DNA of 24,752 nt from Pelargonium nanum (taxonomy: Eukaryota > Streptophyta > Magnoliopsida > Geraniales > Geraniaceae). The stretch spans positions 1 through 24,752 of the forward strand of contig JAYMTF010001267.1 in NCBI GenBank assembly GCA_036897485.1, in the 5' to 3' direction. The translations under genes were made by a program, and so were the position numbers. The notes under the pieces are model-generated. The model was not told the DNA's origin. It was given only the letters and a program-made list of their open reading frames with translations, and made no database searches. Numbering within the stretch: position 1 is the first letter of the stretch; each line of letters begins with the position of its first letter. Positions 21,819 to 24,752 of this stretch are shown here, one piece after another.

Positions 21819-22302
21819 CTGACAAAATCAAAGAACATTAATATGAACAAAACCAATATATATAATATCTCATATAGTAATCTAAAACAAAAGGTACAAT
21901 CAATTTGGCTGCATCCACTTGTTTGGCTGCTGAGAAATTACTGAGTTGGGAAAAAAATTTCAAAACTTGAGCCGTTGTGTATATTACATTGATGAGCAAT
22001 GAAAACAGATTTCAACCGTTGGCTTAGTTAAATATAACACAATAGAAGAAGGCATAGAACCCATAAAGTTGTCTCCTTTTCATGTCCTCTATTTTCTCAG
22101 CAACCAAACAGAGACAAAGAGAGAAACCAACATAGAAAAGGGGAAAATAAAACCCAGATAGAATTTTTTTTTACAAGACTGACCCAAACCTTCGGTTTGG
22201 CTGCTGAGAAACTGATGGAACCACACCAAAAAAAAATTGAAACTTTAAATCTTTATATGTACCCAGTTGGTTTTTTAAGAATGTGCACAGGCTAAAACTC
22301 AC
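21819..22302 (-). other. CALS1: probable 5' UTR intron of the callose synthase
   Basis: On the minus strand GTTGAG/GTGAGT at 22303/22302 is a near-consensus donor, and TTGATTTTGTCAG/GTAAAC at 21819/21818 is a good acceptor. The remaining leader before the ATG is 31 nt. An alternative donor, CACCTG/GTAATC, lies at 22466/22465. The intron would include most of the 17-bp repeat copies described below. Confidence 0.5.
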
Positions 22303-22420
22303 CTCAACTCAAGCCACCCAGGCACCCACAGAATAGCAACAGACCCAGTTGGTTTTTTAAGAACAGTAATTGAAGCTTTAAACCCTTTCACTTTCCAACT
22401 GTTTTTCTCAGCAACCAAAC
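21921..22420. repeat. four copies of a 17-bp motif in alternating orientation
   Basis: GTTTGGCTGCTGAGAAA occurs at 21921-21937 and 22195-22211. Its reverse complement with one change (TTTCTCAGCAACCAAAC) occurs at 22093-22109 and 22404-22420. The order is plus, minus, plus, minus, and the two minus copies are identical to each other, as are the two plus copies. They lie in the callose synthase leader or leader intron. Confidence 0.75.
22261..22363. repeat. 21-bp exact direct repeat in the callose synthase leader
   Basis: A 21-base sequence beginning ACCCAGTTGG and ending TTAAGAA is present at 22261-22281 and again, unchanged, at 22343-22363, an offset of 82 bp. The sequences between do not continue the match, so it is a short local duplication. 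Confidence 0.75.
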
Positions 22421-22490
22421 AACCCAAAGTGGCAAAACCGCATGAAATAACTTAACAAAGATTACCAGGTGAGTGAGAAACTAGAGCTTC

Positions 22491-22512
22491 AGAACAGAGC
22501 AGGCTCTGTTCT
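22491..22512 (-). repeat. 10-bp-arm hairpin in the callose synthase leader
   Basis: AGAACAGAGC (22491-22500) and GCTCTGTTCT (22503-22512) are perfect reverse complements with only AG between. In the leader transcript this could form a stable stem, though a 2-nt loop would require opening of the closing pairs. On DNA it is a near-perfect palindrome that could bind a dimeric factor. Confidence 0.65.
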
Positions 22513-22569
22513 TTCACTTTTGAGGATCAGATAGAGAATTCAATTTCGCAGTGCATGATGATAGGAACT

Positions 22570-22586
22570 GAGAGAGAGAGAGAGAG
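22570..22586. repeat. GA/CT microsatellite in the leader
   Basis: About eight GA units on the plus strand, reading (CT)n in the direction of callose synthase transcription. CT tracts are frequent near plant transcription starts. Confidence 0.8.
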
Positions 22587-22800
22587 TATAGAATTAAAAT
22601 TAAGAGAGTGATTGCAAGAGAGTGCAAAAACAACAGAGCCATGTCATGCAGAGAAAGAGAGAGACAGAGTAGTTGGTGAGCTTAAAACACAGAAGAGAAA
22701 AGAAAGAAGAAGAAAGCGAGCAAGAAATGACAAGTGGAAAGAGAAATTTTTGTGTAAAGTCAATGCTGTGCTTGGGGCTCTTGTCTGTCCAATCAGAAAA

Positions 22801-23024
22801 TGCCACGTTAAAATATAAGCCTCTGTCTGGTTGCTTCTCGTAATTAAATAAAATAAAATCAATATCTCATACTCATATAATATCATCAGATTCAGATCAA
22901 TAGTGACTGAAAAAAATAATCAGTAGTTAAAGCCTAAAATCTTGAATGCAGTTTATGGTACATGGATAAAATATTTTTTAAAGAGATTTTAGGAGCACTT
23001 GTGAGCGACTACACATAGATAATA
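22801..23024. other. distal promoter or intergenic DNA
   Basis: AT-rich sequence upstream of the callose synthase leader. No gene and no firmly supported control element was seen. Confidence 0.5.
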
Positions 23025-23248
23025 TTTCTCTGGTACTAAAATAATTGTTATATTTTATAAGTTTTTTATTATTTTATAATAAGTTCGTTATGCATGATTT
23101 ATTAATAGCGTTTCTATAATAAGTTAGTATCTCTTAAATTTATAATATGTGCTTGAGGATGAAAGAAAAGAGATACAATATTAACCAATTTCTCCTTATA
23201 ATCTTTCTCAAAATAGAAATTATGATACTTGTTTTGAGATGGAATGAG
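23025..23248. mobile_element. degenerate Stowaway-like MITE, copy 1
   Basis: About 224 bp. The right end read in reverse complement is TACTCATTCCATCTCAAAAC, a decayed form of the Stowaway end TACTCCCTCCGTCCCAAAA. The left arm after a TA at 23023-23024 aligns with that of copy 3. Its interior, including GTTATGCATGATTTATTAAT and TATAATAAGTTAGTAT, is shared with copy 3 (24013-24265). There is no coding capacity. Confidence 0.55.
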
Positions 23249-23289
23249 TAATATGCAAAATATAAGTGACCCCAACATGTAAAATAATG

Positions 23290-23840
23290 CTCCCCCGTCC
23301 CAAATAATTTTCATGTTTAACCTGCATTTGTCTCAAAATAAGTATTTTATGTCATTTGTGTTTATTCAAGAGTCAAAAAAGCAGCAGTTTTCTATATGTG
23401 AAATCAAATCAATATGGATCATGCCGTCCGTCAAGTCCATTTTCTCTCCATCCGTTGGGATCTCAGGCGGTTTGATCAACTTATGGGACACTAGTGATTT
23501 TATCTTCATTAGCATCATTGTGGCATCCACAAAATCAAATGCCTCTTTTTCGCAATCGGTCATCCAGCTAGGGATTTCAATTGTATTCATTTTTGCATTG
23601 TGGAGCTTTGGACTCGTTCTCCTATTCTTTCTCTGGCGGCTTGCTCTTAGCTGCCCCAGCCTTCGCCCTTTTTGGTACTGTATTTTCTTATCTTATGGAA
23701 TAAAATATTAGTACCGCTTGCTGATAAAGAAATTATAAAATAATAAGTTAATTAATATCTTTTGAATTTGTTATAACATTAACTAATTTTTATTTTATTT
23801 TTCTCTAAAAATAATGACAGTTAATTTACGTCGGAGGGAG
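23290..23840. mobile_element. Stowaway-like MITE with an internal foreign segment, copy 2
   Basis: The left end CTCCCCCGTCCCAAATAA (23290) and the right end GTCGGAGGGAG before TA (23841-23842) are near-consensus Stowaway terminal repeats. The right arm from about 23730 (ATAATAAGTTAATTAATATC and on) resembles copies 1 and 3. The middle, about 23380-23700, has no counterpart in them, is less AT-rich and is open in two frames, so the element seems to carry a captured or inserted segment. A second left-arm-like stretch (TGTCTCAAAATAAGTATTTT) at about 23329 suggests nesting. Confidence 0.6.
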
Positions 23841-24012
23841 TATATGTTAAGTATGCAGTTTACTTATGATTGATTTAACTTTAAAAATGATGTACTCATA
23901 AAAACGCACCGTTGATTTACTGTGCATAAACTAGCTTATTACATAATTTATACATAAATAAAAAAGAAAGGGATAAGACAGAGTTTTGATAACAGAGTAA
24001 TCAAGTATTATA

Positions 24013-24265
24013 CTTTTTCTGTGTCAAAATGAGTGTCATACTTTTCTTAAATGTGTATCTTAAAGTGAGTGTTCTCTTCATTTTTTTTTTTATCAAGTTA
24101 GTTATGCATGAATTATCAGTAGTATTTTTATAATAAGTTAGTATATTTTAATGTTGTTATAACACATAATTGTGATGATACAAGAATAAATATACTATAT
24201 TAACTAATTGTGTCTTAGTTTTTCTCAAACTAGAAATAAGAACAATCATTTAAATGAAGAGAGCG
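24013..24265. mobile_element. degenerate Stowaway-like MITE, copy 3
   Basis: About 253 bp between TA dinucleotides at 24011-24012 and 24266-24267. The left end reads CTTTTTCTGTGTCAAAATGA and the reverse complement of the right end CGCTCTCTTCATTTAAATGA; these pair imperfectly and resemble the Stowaway consensus. The interior matches copy 1 over stretches such as TTATAATAAGTTAGTAT. Confidence 0.6.
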
Positions 24266-24701
24266 TATGTTTAGCAAGTACTAAAGTTGCTACATGTAAT
24301 TGAGGATAATTACAGTAGTTGAGCTAATATTTTATGTTTAATTGCAAAGTTAGAGAATATTAATTATTAAAAAATATATAGAGAATAAAAAATTTATGTC
24401 ATGTAGTTTTTGTTTAGATTAATTTAAATCAATCGTAACATACGCTTGAATAAAATTACACTCATATAGTTTTTATTAATCTAAGAGGGCGGAACGACTC
24501 GTTAGATTCATAATTTAATGTGTTGCCACAACTATAGTGTTAGTTTAACATAACTTATATAACTCTCTAGTTAAAATATTTGCTTGCACACTTAATTAAG
24601 TGTGTGTACACACATATATATTTTTGAGTTTGGACAATGTTGTTAATAAGCTCAATGAGATTTTGTTCTAAGAAAGTAAAGTGAATATAGTTAACACTTA
24701 G
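24266..24701. other. intergenic AT-rich DNA, no gene seen
   Basis: No coding region, RNA gene or repeat ends recognised beyond simple AT-rich sequence. Confidence 0.6.
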
Positions 24702-24752
24702 GTCTTGTTTGGTAAGTCTACTTGAACGTCTATAGAGATAAAATGTCTATAG
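24702..24752 (+). mobile_element. 5' end of a second copy of the 785-bp TIR element, cut by the window
   Basis: From TCTTGTTTGG onward the sequence follows the left end of the element at 5565: TTGTTTGG, then CTACTT, then TAGAG(A/G)TAAAATGTCT and TAG in the same order and nearly the same spacing, with one gap. The remainder lies outside the window. Confidence 0.5.

Larger units (their letters stand above)
22303..22800 (-). promoter_or_regulatory. CALS1: callose synthase 5' leader and transcription start region
   Basis: The minus strand is pyrimidine-rich here (long TTCTTCTTTCTTTTCTC-like stretches near 22690-22720 and a CT repeat at 22570-22586), typical of plant leaders and start regions. 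An inverted CCAAT box (minus strand CTGATTGGAC, 22787-22796) lies just upstream. No strong TATA box was found. The exact start site is unknown. Confidence 0.45.

Overview
This window is nuclear genomic DNA of a flowering plant, probably a eudicot. It is AT-rich, its genes are split by many short GT-AG introns, and MITE-type transposon relics lie between the genes. There are two protein-coding genes, both on the minus strand. I could not identify the species.

Layout from low to high coordinates: (1) 1-3409 is intergenic, with a candidate MITE at 992-1371, a degenerate hAT-type MITE at 2574-3005, and the likely 3' UTR of the first gene. (2) 3410-4657 is an intronless coding region for a 415-residue RMA/MUSE-like C3HC4 RING E3 ubiquitin ligase; its leader at 4658 to about 5200 probably holds one intron. 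(3) 5281-7292 is intergenic, mostly a roughly 785-bp terminal-inverted-repeat element with internal tandem repeats and a cluster of GC-rich hairpins. (4) 7293-21787 is a complete callose synthase (glucan synthase-like) gene. I resolved it base by base into 42 coding exons. These sum to 5871 nt, which is 1956 residues plus a stop, with every splice phase consistent and no frameshift or internal stop. It looks most like the CALS1/CALS2 (GSL6/GSL3) clade. (5) 21788 to about 22800 is its leader, with a probable 5' UTR intron, a (CT)n tract and unusual repeat and hairpin structure. (6) 22801-24752 is AT-rich intergenic DNA with three Stowaway-like copies, one carrying an unrelated inserted segment. 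The window ends inside a second copy of the TIR family seen at 5565-6349.

The two genes are not functionally linked in any way the sequence shows. The callose synthase would make beta-1,3-glucan at the plasma membrane, cell plate or plasmodesmata, and the RING protein would act in ubiquitin transfer. I found no radically new system. The most notable points are a GC-AG intron in the callose synthase, a 16-bp poly(A)-bearing micro-insertion flanked by a 15-bp duplication in one intron, four copies of a 17-bp motif in alternating orientation in the callose synthase leader, a chimeric Stowaway element, and a DLNxxP (EAR-type) motif at the start of the RING ligase.
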